A stretch of DNA of 55,811 nt, taken from an uncultured Saprospiraceae bacterium (lineage in GTDB: Bacteria; Bacteroidota; Bacteroidia; Chitinophagales; Saprospiraceae). Shown here in pieces: positions 27,601-35,833 of this stretch. The stretch is from contig CAKZUK010000063.1 in NCBI GenBank assembly GCA_937921775.1, positions 1 through 55,811 on the forward strand. Direction: 5' to 3'. The notes beneath the pieces are model-generated. The model saw only the letters and a program-made list of their open reading frames with translations. It was not told the DNA's origin and ran no database searches. Numbering within the stretch: the stretch's first letter is position 1; each line of letters begins with the position of its first letter. Both the position numbers and the translations under genes were made by a program.

Positions 27601-28264
27601 GAATGAATATTTTGTCAAACTCCTGAAGTTGTTGTGTATTACCTTCCGGCTGTAGGGGAATATTCTGATCCGTGATAGCTGCGAGTATTTCTACATCATC
27701 TCCAATGTTACCTGCCATCTGTAAATTAAAGTTGGAGTTGAGCACAAGGTTTTGATTGTTACCGACCGAAATACCTCTTGAAAAACTTCCACTATAATCC
27801 AGTCCTTTGAAATCACTGATACTCCCAGTTGGTTCATAAGGACTAAAGTCAAATCCTATATAATCACCACTTGCGGCCTGCTGAATTAGGTTGGAATCCA
27901 AGTGGGTATAAGAGCGCTCTAGGTCGTAAGGTAGTATCCGATATTGTACACTAAAGCGAAGCGGTAAGTCCAATCCTGCAGAATCTTTTTTTATAGTAGT
28001 TTTAAAGACATTTTTCAAACTATCCATGGAAATTGACCATTCCAGCTGCTTTCCAGCCACTTTATACCAGCTTCGATTAATTAGCTCTAAGCTTTCTTCT
28101 GGGTATACATTGACCGATCCAGCTATCATAGGTAAGCTATCAATGTTTTGTGTAAGTCCCTCTAAATCAATAGTTTTTAGACGTAAGTTGGAGACTTGAC
28201 TCGGCTGTGCAAAGCAGGTCAAAGCAAAAAAAGTAAACAATATGAAGGGTAAAAATGATTTCAC
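24689..28264 (-). CDS. Large SprA-like outer-membrane beta-barrel protein
   Basis: The 1191-residue protein has a signal peptide (1-19, ending CFAQ). Residues about 150-380 contain a conserved block: FSRGISVGNNQNLVLNSNFN, AITDQNIPLQPEGNTQQLQE and KVYIDGALMKRGIEEDYVID, then ITFTNKRLITKDSRI and EFEYSDQNYLRS. The remaining 800 residues alternate short charged and hydrophobic strands and end in AQIRAAF. A terminal phenylalanine is typical of outer-membrane barrels assembled by BamA. I recall similar uncharacterised large barrels in Bacteroidota and Ignavibacteria, distantly like the gliding/T9SS translocon protein SprA. A role in secretion or envelope transport is inference only. The Ig-repeat barrel gene lies upstream on the same strand, separated by a large hairpin. 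Confidence 0.65.
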   Translation of the reverse strand: MKSFLPFILFTFFALTCFAQPSQVSNLRLKTIDLEGLTQNIDSLPMIAGSVNVYPEESLELINRSWYKVAGKQLEWSISMDSLKNVFKTTIKKDSAGLDLPLRFSVQYRILPYDLERSYTHLDSNLIQQAASGDYIGFDFSPYEPTGSISDFKGLDYSGSFSRGISVGNNQNLVLNSNFNLQMAGNIGDDVEILAAITDQNIPLQPEGNTQQLQEFDKIFIQLKRKKTMLIAGDYELQRPNSYFMNYFKKLQGATFSNESDVFKKATLTNRISGAIARGKFARNTIAQQEGNQGPYRLRGNLGERFIIVLGGTEKVYIDGALMKRGIEEDYVIDYNRSDITFTNKRLITKDSRIIIEFEYSDQNYLRSIYAYNTELETERFRLYFNLYSEQDSKTSGAAAELDSLQRSELQKVGDDIDNAFANGIDTVQEFSEFQVKYKLVDSTYTIDVGGIATLVTDTILIYSTNPDSALYTSSFSEVGFGTTGDYVLDPSIPANGRVFRWIEPSPDGTHNGNYAPILKLTAPNLLQMYTLGSEFKINKNAGVQVEVALSNNDPNRFSKLDEGNDLGIATLSKFYFNKAISKKWKVETDLSYETVQKNFKALNPYRDAEFNRDWNLVNSLSNNVQKVDAAEEQLAGAGVKLSYLKVGTLEYNFNTFIRKDIYNGSKHTLRSRLQKNGFVADLQGSLLNSDSEKENSTFIRPKGDLSKTFKKLNGFKLGVYGEREKNSRMSPDSDTLNSSSFHYDLYKVYVESNENDKFGFGANYTRRFDFAPKDTDFGQSTFAEEFNLNGRWKQAKNSNLRWNLTYRNLEIRDTLLSQLDPQKTFLGRLEHSMSVFNKLIRSTTNYEISSGQEPKIEYQYIPVDNGQGNYQWTDSNQDSTVQLGEIQEIAFQDQGNAVRVTLFTDEFIRTHNVQLNQSIYITPPPKWRQSKKFLKKLSKFSTHSILVINRRTRQADDIVPWNPFQLEVADTSLVSISSRIRNTLYFNRAHEIYELQGGMLDNRSKIVLVSGYESRRTQEQFFRSRWNLSRKLSWEFKGTLGRRFTDSEFFNNRDYDIDLYKLEPKLTFQPSEKFRIALGYKLEDSSNQLPEATETAKVHDLNLELVLKRSISTALRVSGSYATIDFNGEKNSPIEFAMLQGLQNGRNFLWNVVLDRRLSNNIQLNITYEGRQTGTAKAVHIGRAQIRAAF

Positions 28265-28562
28265 TTGTATTGAAACGCAAAAAAGGGGGTAGGTTGCACG
28301 AAGGAAGTGAAAAAAGATTGCTTCGTTGTCAGATCATTCGGACTTTGGCCACCTTAAGGGACCTTTCTCCTGTAGCAAAACGAAGAGATCGCTGTGCTGA
28401 CTGACTCTTTACTACCGAAGGTGACCGCTAATGTATAAAAACTCAAGTTCAATCTCAGTTTCAATTTTATCGGAATTCATTGAACTTGAGATTGAACTTT
28501 AGTTTTTGTAAAAATATTTAATTTAAGTACTTAGTTATCTGCTAGCAAGGCGATCTCTTATC
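28265..28562. other. Intergenic region (298 bases) between two outer-membrane protein genes
   Basis: Apart from the inverted repeat at 28437-28507, no structure or reading frame convinced me. It must contain the promoter or the read-through region for the SprA-like gene. Confidence 0.5.
28437..28507. repeat. 29-bp inverted repeat with word-repeat arms; possible terminator or attenuator
   Basis: Arms 28437-28465 and 28479-28507 match at 26 of 29 positions around a 13-base spacer. Each arm contains a doubled word of the type AAGTTCAATCTC. Read on the minus strand it follows the Ig-repeat barrel gene and ends in AGTTTTTATA, so it may terminate that transcript. Confidence 0.75.
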
Positions 28563-31500
28563 TTAGAAAGAAACCGTTTGCGATCGCTCATCACTACCAT
28601 CTTTATTAGTCACCACCAACTTAACCGTATGTGTACCAGTGGTCAGGGTAAAGCTTGCGTTTACTTTGCGAGTCACTGGGTCATAAGTAAAATTACGCAC
28701 CTTTGAATTGTTCAAATAAACACTGACTTGACTCTTGCTACTCACATTACTTAAAGTCGCCTTCAAGATAGATTTTCCCTTAGTTGGATCAAATGGATCA
28801 ACGGATGGCTGACTCACTGAGAATGTACTAATTTTAGCAGGTAGTTTTGCCGCAGCTGCATAGCTAACAGTCACCTGATCCTTAGCAGAACCACTCTTAT
28901 TACTAGCTTCAACACTGATCGTATTTTTACCTTCCTTCAATGTAAGTGTAGCAGATAAAACACCGCGTCTATTAAAAGTGAAATTACTGTTTTTTACACC
29001 ATTTACCTTAAACGTTATTGACCCTTTGGTGCTTACATTTTTGATGCTGGCTTTTACAGTAGTTCTGGCTTTTTTAAGACGACTATTGTTCTTTGGTGAA
29101 GTAATTTTTACCGTAGGTTTAGGGCTTGGAGCTAGTGCGGTATAAGTAACTTTTACTCTATCGCTATCAGAACCATCCTTATTTGACACAGCAACTACAA
29201 TCGTGTTTTTTCCTTTTTGTAAATTCACTTTCGCTGTTACCTTTTTCGACCTTGAGTCGAAAGTGAAATCCTTAATTGAATTACCATTTATCTTTACAGA
29301 AATATCACTTTTACTATTGACCTTAGTCGTACTCGCCTCTAAATTAATTGTCGCAGTTTTACTAATGATTTTATTACGCGGTTTAGTGATGTTTACTGTT
29401 GGTGGATACTTAGGTGTTTCTGGTTTTTTGTAGTTCACGGTAACCTGATCACTATCAGTACCATCACTGTTTGTACCAGTTACCACAATCGTATTTTTAC
29501 CAAGCTTCAGTGGAATACTCGCGCTTACCTTTTTTGATCTTGAATCAAAGGTGAAACTGTTGTTTGATTTACCATTTACTTTTACAGTAATGTCATTTTT
29601 GCTATTGACATTTTTAACGGTTGATTCCAAAGATACGATCGACTTAGTCACTGTGGCTTTATTTCGTGGCTTACGGATGTTGACTACCGGAGGTGTTTTT
29701 GGTTGCGAAACTACTCTGTAGTTAATCGTGACCTGATCGTTGTCAGATCCATAGTTGTTTGAACCGCTAATCTTAACCGTATTTTTCCCATTTTGTAAGC
29801 TAACAGTTGCACTAAGTTCACCACGACTACTGTTGTAACTGAAGTTATTGAACTTGCTTCCATTCAACAAGAAACTAATATCACTTTTACTGTTTACATG
29901 TTCCAAGTCCGCTTTGATGGTTGCGGTACTGTTTGCGGTCGTAGTACTACTACGGCTCGGTGTGGTGATATCAACGTTTGGCTGGTCACCTTGAGGAGCT
30001 CCTGTACAACCATTTATCGGTTCCTCATCAGTATCAGTACCTACTGAGTTGGTCGCTTTGATGCGTACATCGTGATCACCCTGTAGCACTGTGACTACAC
30101 TGCTCAATGTCTTTGAATTAAGATCATAAGTGAAATCATAAAAGCGTATTCCGTCAAGGTAGTATTCGACATCGTTCTTACTTTCAATGTTGTCAATCAG
30201 CGCTTTAATACTAATTCTACATTGGTCTGGCTTGAAAGGGTCAGTACTTGGTTGTCCAATTCTATTGATATCAACCGTAGGAGGATCGAGTGCTGGTTCG
30301 CTATTGTCATTATAGAAAATAACGACTTGGTCACTGTCAGATCCTTCGTCATTTCTACCTGAAATAACAACGGTGTTTTTACCATTTTTAAGGTTAGCTG
30401 TAGCGCTAAAATTACGTCCGTTATAATTGAAATTTCTAACTACTTTTCCATTCAGTTTATAAGTTACGTACAACTTGTCAGCGACGTTGTCAATATCAGC
30501 CTTGATCGTAATCCGATTGTTGTCAGTGTTATGTGGATCGTCATAAGGTCTTGTAATATTGACTCTTGGTGGATCTACATTCTGAACTTGATCTTTTAGT
30601 ATGACAGAAGCTTGATCTTTATCGCTACCAGCACTATTACTCACACGTATGGTGAAGTTGTTATTTCCTCTTCTTAGGCGAACATCAGCAGTCACCCGAT
30701 CATTGCGACTATCAAAGTTAAAGTTCGAAATATTAGAACCATCAATGCTCAATCTAATGTCTCTTTTGTTGCGTACATTCAGTACCGTAGCTTCTACTCT
30801 GAATCGATCATCGTATACTGTTTCATTGTCTCTACTCGGATTTGTAAAGTTTGTTCTTGGTTGACGTTCATTGTTGACAACCGGAGGGTCATTGGTAACC
30901 GGAGGCGGATTATGCGTAACTGGATCATCGAGTGTTTCCAAAAAGATAATGACAGTTTCTTCATCGCTACCAGCTTCGTTGGTGGCGCGAATAAAAATTT
31001 CGTTTTTACCAGGACGTAGGTTTAGATTATTGTTGAAATTTCCTTTTCGAAAATCAAAACGAACTCGTTGTCCATTCACTGTATAATCAACGTCCATTGC
31101 ACTACTGACGTTTTTGATTTTTGCTCTAATCAAACCACGAGGGTTGCCTGTTGTATATGGGCTATATTCTGGATTTCGAACTTCAATAACCGGAGGCTTA
31201 ATTTCATCTCTGTGTGGATCAATGATCCAACGTAAATGTAGATTGGTGTAGTGGTGCCAATCGTTTTTCTCTGTTGCAATATTATCGTTATCCCAAAGTT
31301 GACCATCCAGGTCATCGTTTCTGCTAAAGGTTAGTTTATGACCAAGACCAATAGAGAATCGGGGGGTAAGTTGGTAACCCAATTCAATCCCAACGGCAGG
31401 CATAATATCTACGTTACCAGAGTTGCCAAAGCCTTGAGCTTTGGTTTCAAAAGAACCGTCAGTATTGGCGAGTAAAGTTGATTTGATGCTTTGTCGGTTA

Positions 31501-32051
31501 GAAGAAGCATCGATCCCCATACCGTCATAATCGTAGATGTTTCCTGAGGCATCCTTTTGATTGGTAAAAGTACCATACCAGTCTACACCAATTCCTCCAT
31601 AAAGTGCTAGGATAATATTGGTCCGCTCTCTAAGCTGATTAAAACTCAGAACACCCTCTAATGCCAATTCAGCATGATGTGTTTTGTGATTTTGGTAAAC
31701 ATATCCGGGACCACCATTGTCTTCTAGATAATTGGACAAAGCATCATTATTGAGAATACCATAGGATTGCTTGTGATCTAGACCATAGCTTTGGTCATAA
31801 AGTGCTCGACCTCTGAGGTCAAAAGCAATTGGTGCTCCATGCTGATAGTATAGGTTTTTGGCAAGTGTGACACCTACTCCCCAACCGTCGAGTGTGGCCT
31901 TAACGTCGCTAGATTGATAAGCCAGACCGGCATTGAGTCCTAGCGTCCAATATCCAGGAGTTCTGACAAAAGTAGATTCTTGAGCTGTACCTGTTTGCCA
32001 AAGGCTAATCAGGACAAGTAGTAGTGTGGCAATTTTAGTTATTTGCTTCAT
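28563..32051 (-). CDS. Outer-membrane barrel protein with nine tandem Ig-like repeats
   Basis: The chosen start, ATG 32049-32051, gives 1162 residues and a good signal peptide (MKQITKIATLLLVLISLWQT, cleaved after GTAQ); an in-frame ATG 30 bases upstream is less likely. Residues about 25-285 look like an OmpA/porin-type beta barrel with short amphipathic strands, ending in LHLRWIIDPH. Nine Ig-like units of about 90 residues follow. Each runs from PP-V-I--P, through VNSKSDI-VK-NG, F-FDSRSKKV and GKNTI-V, to N--GSDSDQVTV-Y. Units 6-8 are most alike. The protein ends with the ninth repeat, without a T9SS domain, so the repeats probably face outward or into the periplasm from the barrel. An adhesive or scaffold role is inferred. 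Confidence 0.75.
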   Translation of the reverse strand: MKQITKIATLLLVLISLWQTGTAQESTFVRTPGYWTLGLNAGLAYQSSDVKATLDGWGVGVTLAKNLYYQHGAPIAFDLRGRALYDQSYGLDHKQSYGILNNDALSNYLEDNGGPGYVYQNHKTHHAELALEGVLSFNQLRERTNIILALYGGIGVDWYGTFTNQKDASGNIYDYDGMGIDASSNRQSIKSTLLANTDGSFETKAQGFGNSGNVDIMPAVGIELGYQLTPRFSIGLGHKLTFSRNDDLDGQLWDNDNIATEKNDWHHYTNLHLRWIIDPHRDEIKPPVIEVRNPEYSPYTTGNPRGLIRAKIKNVSSAMDVDYTVNGQRVRFDFRKGNFNNNLNLRPGKNEIFIRATNEAGSDEETVIIFLETLDDPVTHNPPPVTNDPPVVNNERQPRTNFTNPSRDNETVYDDRFRVEATVLNVRNKRDIRLSIDGSNISNFNFDSRNDRVTADVRLRRGNNNFTIRVSNSAGSDKDQASVILKDQVQNVDPPRVNITRPYDDPHNTDNNRITIKADIDNVADKLYVTYKLNGKVVRNFNYNGRNFSATANLKNGKNTVVISGRNDEGSDSDQVVIFYNDNSEPALDPPTVDINRIGQPSTDPFKPDQCRISIKALIDNIESKNDVEYYLDGIRFYDFTYDLNSKTLSSVVTVLQGDHDVRIKATNSVGTDTDEEPINGCTGAPQGDQPNVDITTPSRSSTTTANSTATIKADLEHVNSKSDISFLLNGSKFNNFSYNSSRGELSATVSLQNGKNTVKISGSNNYGSDNDQVTINYRVVSQPKTPPVVNIRKPRNKATVTKSIVSLESTVKNVNSKNDITVKVNGKSNNSFTFDSRSKKVSASIPLKLGKNTIVVTGTNSDGTDSDQVTVNYKKPETPKYPPTVNITKPRNKIISKTATINLEASTTKVNSKSDISVKINGNSIKDFTFDSRSKKVTAKVNLQKGKNTIVVAVSNKDGSDSDRVKVTYTALAPSPKPTVKITSPKNNSRLKKARTTVKASIKNVSTKGSITFKVNGVKNSNFTFNRRGVLSATLTLKEGKNTISVEASNKSGSAKDQVTVSYAAAAKLPAKISTFSVSQPSVDPFDPTKGKSILKATLSNVSSKSQVSVYLNNSKVRNFTYDPVTRKVNASFTLTTGTHTVKLVVTNKDGSDERSQTVSF

Positions 32052-32374
32052 ATCAATAGATTTTAGATGCACTTTATTCATGAAAACAACTTAGAGGAAA
32101 ACGTTTAAAAGTAACTATACGAAATCCCAGTTTAATAGTTAGACTAGTCAAAAAGGCTAAAATTTTAGCCATTGATTCATTGGACTCCAACTCTGCTTGA
32201 AAATTTTAAGATTTCAAAATGAAAAATAATAAAAAAAGAAGCGCTTGAAACCTTAATCTAAATAGAAAGTATATAGAGTAAAAAATTGATAGTCAGTTAT
32301 TTATACATTCAAATTATATAAGGTGCTAAATTAGCTATATTTCGTATTTATTTTTTGATTAAATGTTAATATCT

Positions 32375-32390
32375 TATGGGATGTCCCATA
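32375..32390. promoter_or_regulatory. Perfect 7-2-7 palindrome in the divergent promoter region
   Basis: TATGGGA-TG-TCCCATA is a perfect inverted repeat with a 2-base spacer, a geometry used by NarL/LuxR-type dimers. It lies about 115 bases upstream of the candidate peroxidase promoter box and could serve either divergent gene. Confidence 0.4.
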
Positions 32391-32504
32391 TCTTTAACAG
32401 AATTTTAATATGTTTTGTAGGCATATGAGATTGAATTCAAGAGGAAAATATTAAAAAGTAGCTATTTCTCCCCCCATTTGTTATATAGCTTACTTTAAAA
32501 TGTG

Positions 32505-32512
32505 TATTTTTG
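32505..32512 (+). promoter_or_regulatory. Candidate -7 promoter box of the peroxidase gene
   Basis: TATTTTTG fits TAnnTTTG. A TTTG at 32477-32480 lies 24 bases upstream, slightly farther than the ideal -33 spacing. It would give a leader of about 140 bases. Confidence 0.4.
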
Positions 32513-32595
32513 GGAGCTTAAAAAAAAGTCCCTTCCCAAAACCCTCGATTTTAAAGATTTTAGCTACTCACTTTATCCCTAGTAGTTAAGTCCTT

Positions 32596-32622
32596 GACTA
32601 TTTCTTTTTTGAAGAAACAGTC
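32596..32622 (+). other. Leader hairpin before the peroxidase gene
   Basis: GACT-A-TTTCTT pairs with AAGAAA-C-AGTC around a 5-base loop, ending 36 bases before the start codon. It may stabilise or regulate the mRNA. Confidence 0.4.
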
Positions 32623-32658
32623 GAGTTTTATACCATGAACAAATAAAATATTCACAAG

Positions 32659-35559
32659 ATGTCTAAACGATTACTTTATCTGGTATTCTTTTTTGCCTTG
32701 CCTTATCTGGCTAATGCACAGATTGCGCGTACAATCGATGGTACTGGAAATAATTTGTCTAACCCAACTTGGGGCTCAGCTGGAGAACAATTAACTCGTA
32801 TTTGTTCGGTTAACTATGCAGATAGCATTTCCTCTCCAGGGGGAGTCGATCGACCAAATCCACGAATTATAAGCAATCTACTTTTTGCACAGGACACCCT
32901 TTTTCAAGATCCACTCAGTTTGAGTGATTTTGTATGGGTCTTCGGTCAGTTTATCGATCATGATATTGTCTCTGTTTCTAGTGATCCCACTGAACCAGCA
33001 GGTATTCCGGTCAATTTTCCTGATGAGCATTTCAATCCAGGCGGTGTTTTTCCTAATGTAGAAATTCATATGTCTCGCACATTGGAAGCTTCAGGAACAG
33101 GAACTGCTACCAACAACCCACGTCAACATGCTAATAATATTACTGGCTGGATCGACGGCTCATCTGTTTATGGCTCAGATACTGATCGTGCAGATTATCT
33201 CAGAACTTTTGTTGACGGTAAATTAAAAACATCTGTAGGAGACCTACTTCCTTACAATACAACCAATAATGAACAAGGTGCTCCAATTGATTCGGATGCA
33301 CCTTTTATGGATAATGAAAATCCTTTCAACTCAACATTATTTGTAGCTGGTGACAGTAGAGCAAACGAACAACCGCTATTGGCTTGCTTTCATACCTTAT
33401 TTGTGAGAGAGCATAACCGCCTTTGCGAAGAATACAAAATTGAAAATCCAAGCTGGACTGATGCTCAACTTTACGATAAAGCACGACGAGTAGTTGGCGC
33501 TTTAATTCAATCTGTTGTGTACGAACAATGGTTGCCAACTATGGGCGTTCACTTACCAGCATACACAGGTTACGATGCAACGGTAAATTCAAATATCTCC
33601 AATGAGTTTTCTGCAGCAGCTTTCCGTATGGGACATACTTTATTAAATAGTACCATTCGAAGAATTGATATAGGTGGAGAAGATATTATACCAGCCATGA
33701 CTTTGGCAGAAGCATTTTTCAATCCATTTGATATTGCTACCAACGGAATGGATCCATTCTTTAGAGGGATGGCTGCTCAAATAGAACAAGATCTTGATGG
33801 GAAAGTAGTGAGTGATGTCCGTAACTTTTTATTCGGCCCTCCAGGTAATGGTGGATTGGATTTAGCATCTATTAATATCAACCGAGGTCGAGAAAGAGGT
33901 TTGCCAGATTTTAATACCATGCGTATGGATTCTGGCTTACCAGCTTACAACACTTTCCAAGAAATTAATTCAGACCCAACTGTTTATACCGTTTTAGAAA
34001 GTTTGTATACAGACGTAAATGATATTGATCCTTGGGTGGGTTTATTGGTGGAAGATCACATGCCAGATGCTTTATTTGGAGAAACGATTATGCACATCAT
34101 GATGGAACAATTTGCTGTACTAAGAGACGGTGATCGTTTTTATTATGAAGTAGACCCTGTACTAAGTCAAGAAGAAAAAGACTCTATCAAAAATACAGTA
34201 TTGAGTGATATTATCATGAGAAATACTGGTGTGGATGTAATGCAAGAAAATGTATTTAGAGCAATGGAATTCGATTCTATTTGTATGGCTCCATTATCAA
34301 CTGCAGAGCTAGCAGGTGGTATTCAAACGACAGGAGCGACCACCGTTGCTGATGTAGAAATAGAAGTGACGGATGAGAATGGAATGCTTCTGTATGCTGA
34401 CGTGACGAGCAACCTTGGTGACTTCCTTATAGAAGAAGTAGCTACCTGCGAATACTATACGATCACTCCTGAAAAAGATGTGAATGCATTGAACGGTGTT
34501 ACTACTTATGATTTGGTCAACATCATCCAACATGCACTCGACGTAGAATATTTGGACTCACCTTACAAGATTATTGCAGCTGATGCAAACGCAGATGGTC
34601 AAGTGACGACCTTCGATGTGGTCTTATTGCGAAAGTTGATTCTGTTTCTGGAAACTACTGTGGTAGGGAATACAGCATGGCGTTTTGTAGATGCTGATTA
34701 TGTATTTGATGAGCCAACTAATCCTCTAGCTGAAGACTTCCCTGAGCACAGAGAGGTGACGATGCTTTCTGAAGATATGGCACTTGATTTTGTAGCGATC
34801 AAAATTGGAGATATTAACAACTCAGCGGACGGAAATTTATTCAACGCTGGAGCTGATGACCGTACAGATGAAACTTTATTATTTGAATTGACAGATCAAA
34901 ACTTAGAAGAAGGCGAAACGGTAGTGGTACCTTTTTATGCCAATAATATTATGGATGTAGCTGGTTTCCAGTTTACATTAAATTATAATACTGAACATTT
35001 GACACTTGCTTCTATTGAACAGGTGACTTTACCGACTTTGAGTCAAAATAACTTTGGCGTACTCGCTGAAGATGGTGCGATTACAAGTAGTTGGAATGGT
35101 ACAACAAGTGGATTAAATGAAGATGATGTTTTATTCAACTTACATTTTGAAGTGACTAAGTCAGGTAAGTTAAGCGATCAACTTAGCTTGAATTCGCGCT
35201 TCACTTTAGCAGAAGCTTATACAAGCAATGATCTTTCAATAATGGATGTGGTATTGCGTTTTAAAGATGAATCAGGAACTGAACTTACACCTGCAGGATT
35301 TGAATTGTATCAAAACAAACCAAACCCATTCAAAGGAAATACAAGTATTGGTTTTAGCCTTTCGGAAAATAGTGATGTAAGCTTAAAAGTATTTGATGTA
35401 ACCGGACGACTAGTCACTGTTACTCAAAACAATTATGCTGAAGGTTATCACGAAATAGAAATTAATGAATCCGTTTTAAGTAGCGCTGGCTCTGTGTTCT
35501 ACTACCAAATCGAAACTGTATTTGGAACGGCTATAAAGAAAATGATTTTAGTAAAATAA
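32659..35559 (+). CDS. Secreted animal-type haem peroxidase with dockerin-like, cohesin-like and T9SS domains
   Basis: The 966-residue protein has a signal peptide (1-21, ending LANAQ). Residues about 25-540 form an animal haem peroxidase (peroxidasin/myeloperoxidase superfamily). It shows distal histidine H101 in GQFIDHD, LFVREHNRL (H252), proximal H326 in FRMGHTLL, and NINRGRERGLPDFNTMR. Residues about 610-660 resemble a dockerin: TTYDLVNIIQ, then DANADGQVTTFDVVLLRKLI, with a calcium-loop pattern. Residues about 740-870 look cohesin-like. A type A sorting domain (QNKPNPFKGNTSIGF to MILVK) ends it. It likely oxidises halides or phenolics at the cell surface using H2O2. A terminator follows 32 bases downstream. 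Confidence 0.92.
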   Translation: MSKRLLYLVFFFALPYLANAQIARTIDGTGNNLSNPTWGSAGEQLTRICSVNYADSISSPGGVDRPNPRIISNLLFAQDTLFQDPLSLSDFVWVFGQFIDHDIVSVSSDPTEPAGIPVNFPDEHFNPGGVFPNVEIHMSRTLEASGTGTATNNPRQHANNITGWIDGSSVYGSDTDRADYLRTFVDGKLKTSVGDLLPYNTTNNEQGAPIDSDAPFMDNENPFNSTLFVAGDSRANEQPLLACFHTLFVREHNRLCEEYKIENPSWTDAQLYDKARRVVGALIQSVVYEQWLPTMGVHLPAYTGYDATVNSNISNEFSAAAFRMGHTLLNSTIRRIDIGGEDIIPAMTLAEAFFNPFDIATNGMDPFFRGMAAQIEQDLDGKVVSDVRNFLFGPPGNGGLDLASININRGRERGLPDFNTMRMDSGLPAYNTFQEINSDPTVYTVLESLYTDVNDIDPWVGLLVEDHMPDALFGETIMHIMMEQFAVLRDGDRFYYEVDPVLSQEEKDSIKNTVLSDIIMRNTGVDVMQENVFRAMEFDSICMAPLSTAELAGGIQTTGATTVADVEIEVTDENGMLLYADVTSNLGDFLIEEVATCEYYTITPEKDVNALNGVTTYDLVNIIQHALDVEYLDSPYKIIAADANADGQVTTFDVVLLRKLILFLETTVVGNTAWRFVDADYVFDEPTNPLAEDFPEHREVTMLSEDMALDFVAIKIGDINNSADGNLFNAGADDRTDETLLFELTDQNLEEGETVVVPFYANNIMDVAGFQFTLNYNTEHLTLASIEQVTLPTLSQNNFGVLAEDGAITSSWNGTTSGLNEDDVLFNLHFEVTKSGKLSDQLSLNSRFTLAEAYTSNDLSIMDVVLRFKDESGTELTPAGFELYQNKPNPFKGNTSIGFSLSENSDVSLKVFDVTGRLVTVTQNNYAEGYHEIEINESVLSSAGSVFYYQIETVFGTAIKKMILVK

Positions 35560-35590
35560 AATCGTTACTTAAACTTTGATGATCGAATGA

Positions 35591-35622
35591 AGCGGAATCC
35601 TTTTTAAGGGTTCCGCTTTTTT
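35591..35622 (+). terminator. Rho-independent terminator of the peroxidase gene
   Basis: AGCGGAATCC (35591-35600) pairs with GGGTTCCGCT (35608-35617), a 10-bp stem with one G-U pair, followed by TTTTT. Confidence 0.9.
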
Positions 35623-35743
35623 ATAATATGCTGTAGCTGGTCTACTTCTACCTATATCTGTTTTTACAACTATCGTTTATTATTCTATAGCTTGTAGAAA
35701 AAATTGAAACGATTTCCATCACTAAAATGGTAAGCGATTATTG

Positions 35744-35789
35744 AAAAATAAAAAACGCTACGACCAAGTGTTTCCACTCAATCGTAGCG
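35744..35789 (-). terminator. Rho-independent terminator of the M43 lipoprotein gene
   Basis: On the minus strand CGCTACGA (35789-35782) pairs with TCGTAGCG (35763-35756). An inner AGTG/CACT hairpin lies in the loop, and a long T tract follows (35755-35744). It lies 45 bases after the stop of the M43 gene. Confidence 0.85.
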
Positions 35790-35833
35790 CTGATATCCAG
35801 AGTTAATATTTTACTGTTTACTTCATCTTAGAT

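Larger units (their letters stand above)
32052..32658. other. Divergent intergenic region (607 bases)
   Basis: This very AT-rich region lies between the Ig-repeat barrel gene (minus) and the peroxidase gene (plus). It contains a perfect 7-2-7 palindrome at 32375-32390, a candidate -7 box at 32505-32512 and a leader hairpin at 32596-32622. No gene was seen. Confidence 0.55.

Noticed and set aside
28900..31100. Repeated DNA motifs as a CRISPR or satellite array
   Set aside because: They are codons of nine Ig-like protein repeats in one open frame.
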